Below are positions 5,419 to 6,016 of a stretch of 6,016 nucleotides of DNA, one piece after another; within the stretch, counting starts at the first letter, position 1; each line of letters starts with the position of its first letter. Below the pieces are notes generated by a model. The model searched no databases and was not told the DNA's origin. It was given only the letters and a program-made list of their open reading frames with translations. A program made the position numbers and the translations under genes. Source of the stretch: Bacteroidota bacterium (GTDB lineage Bacteria; Bacteroidota; Bacteroidia; Chitinophagales; Chitinophagaceae). The DNA lies in NCBI GenBank assembly GCA_023427575.1, contig JAEZAY010000129.1:1-6016 (forward strand). Direction: 5' to 3'.

Positions 5419-5784
5419 TTACTTTTTGAATTCGCCGATATGCCATAGGATATTGGAAGGATCATGCACAAAACATTCACTTCCCCATTCAAGGGTTTTA
5501 ATAGGAACCAGTTTTACGGATGGATATTTCGCTGGAAGATTTAATTCCTGGATTTCGCTCCAGTATGTCTGAACATCGTCTACTTCCAGAAATAACATGG
5601 TATTGTCCACCCATTCTTTTACGTAATAATCCTGCAGGTAGAAAGCCAGATCGTTTAACCGGAACAATGACATCTCAGCCGAAATCACCGTTTCTTTAAA
5701 ACCCCAATCATTGTAAAAACTTCTTGATTCCGGATAGTTTTTTGCGCCGATAAAAGGCCGGATGGAAATGGTTTTGAATGGCAT
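5419..5784 (-). CDS. glyoxalase/VOC-fold protein
   Basis: The 121-residue protein fits the vicinal-oxygen-chelate superfamily (glyoxalase I, bleomycin-resistance and dioxygenase fold), which is built of beta-alpha-beta-beta-beta modules. Visible elements are IRPFIGAKNYPESRSFYNDWGF near the N-terminus, the usual opening strand and helix ending in W-G-F, then FYLQDYYV, MLFLEVDD at the start of the second module, and a C-terminal CFVHDPSNILWHIGEF, matching the family's DPxGxxxxxxE ending. The Asn for Gly in DPSN is a small departure. Metal ligands cannot be assigned confidently, so the reaction is unknown; many such one-domain proteins are uncharacterised. The open frame extends upstream to an ATG at 5880, but those 32 residues do not resemble the fold. 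The Met at 5784 gives the normal length and domain start. An intermediate ATG at 5823, preceded by AGGCGG, is a less likely alternative. It converges on the antiporter gene. Confidence 0.85.
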   Translation of the reverse strand: MPFKTISIRPFIGAKNYPESRSFYNDWGFKETVISAEMSLFRLNDLAFYLQDYYVKEWVDNTMLFLEVDDVQTYWSEIQELNLPAKYPSVKLVPIKTLEWGSECFVHDPSNILWHIGEFKK

Positions 5785-6016
5785 AAACAGAATTGAAACT
5801 TTAATATAAGCGTGAATAATCATTAAAAGCCGCCTGTATGCTCCGTCCCTGCGGTAATGAAGCTTTACATCAGATTTCATTACCCATAAATTATCTTATC
5901 GGGAATTAGGGGTCGGGAATTTAGGGAAAGAACGGGAGCCCTACTGCATTAAATTTAGTCATTTAGCGCAGCAAGACATAGGTGTTTGGTTAATTATTTT
6001 CTTTTGGCCTGAAACC
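5785..6016. other. region without a supported gene at the right edge
   Basis: Apart from an unlikely N-terminal extension of the VOC gene (to 5880), these 232 bases show no coding sequence I would defend. Stops are frequent in all frames of the last 136 bases. The stretch must carry the VOC gene's promoter, but I found no full TAnnTTTG match at a sensible distance. It holds the short tandem repeat listed separately. Two minus-strand frames run off the right edge for less than ten codons and could be gene ends, but nothing supports a choice. Confidence 0.5.
5899..5926. repeat. two-copy 14-bp tandem direct repeat
   Basis: TCGGGAATTAGGGG (5899-5912) is followed directly by TCGGGAATTTAGGG (5913-5926). 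The first nine bases are identical and the G-run is shifted by one inserted T. A related ACGGGAGCCC follows at 5932. It lies between the VOC gene and the window edge. It could be a remnant of an intergenic repeat family or a chance duplication; no function can be read from two copies. Confidence 0.6.

Noticed and set aside
4341..5446. Several long minus-strand open frames opposite the antiporter gene
   Set aside because: They are low-complexity in composition (runs of Ser, Thr, Pro, Arg), overlap one another, and match no family. The plus-strand frame is a clear CaCA exchanger.
5785..5880. 32-residue N-terminal extension of the VOC protein
   Set aside because: The sequence is basic and irregular with no match to the fold, and the Met at 5784 starts the domain at the usual place.
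1..6016. tRNA, rRNA, CRISPR array, insertion sequence or defence system
   Set aside because: No cloverleaf, conserved rRNA segment, regular spacer-repeat pattern, transposase motif or terminal inverted repeat was seen, and all main genes belong to common chromosomal families.

Overview
The window looks like ordinary chromosomal DNA from a member of the Bacteroidota. Three things suggest this: the protein families resemble those of that phylum, Shine-Dalgarno sequences are almost absent ahead of the start codons, and several start sites are preceded by matches to the Bacteroidota -7 promoter element TAnnTTTG. A soil or water lineage such as Chitinophagia or Sphingobacteriia is my guess from overall flavour; the sequence does not prove it. 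I see no RNA gene, insertion sequence, CRISPR array, phage gene or origin.

Layout. Bases 1-67 may hold the last 21 codons of an upstream gene. A type II NADH:quinone dehydrogenase (177-1502, +) follows an AT-rich dyad and a good -7 box. A small cupin protein (1616-2008, +) comes next, after a 113-bp gap containing a near-perfect palindrome. Three minus-strand genes then converge on it: a tandem universal stress protein (4194-3349), a GNAT acetyltransferase (3322-2765) and a TRIC/UPF0126-type membrane channel (2656-2012, TTG start). The first two are 26 bp apart and are probably co-transcribed. Divergent from the stress protein, across a 138-bp shared upstream region, is a CaCA-family calcium/sodium antiporter (4333-5316, +). 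It converges on a small glyoxalase/VOC-fold protein (5784-5419, -), with stem-loops in the gap between them. The last 232 bases hold a short tandem repeat and no gene I can support.

How the genes fit together. NDH-2 feeds electrons from NADH to quinone without pumping protons. The antiporter and the TRIC-like channel both move cations, and the stress protein, cupin and VOC protein are typical housekeeping or stress genes. A loose theme of membrane energetics and ion homeostasis under stress is possible but is inference. I find no convincing undescribed system. The most useful leads are small: two dyads at presumed promoters, a shared 8-mer upstream of two genes, a quinone-site substitution in NDH-2, and the close pairing of a TRIC channel with a calcium antiporter.
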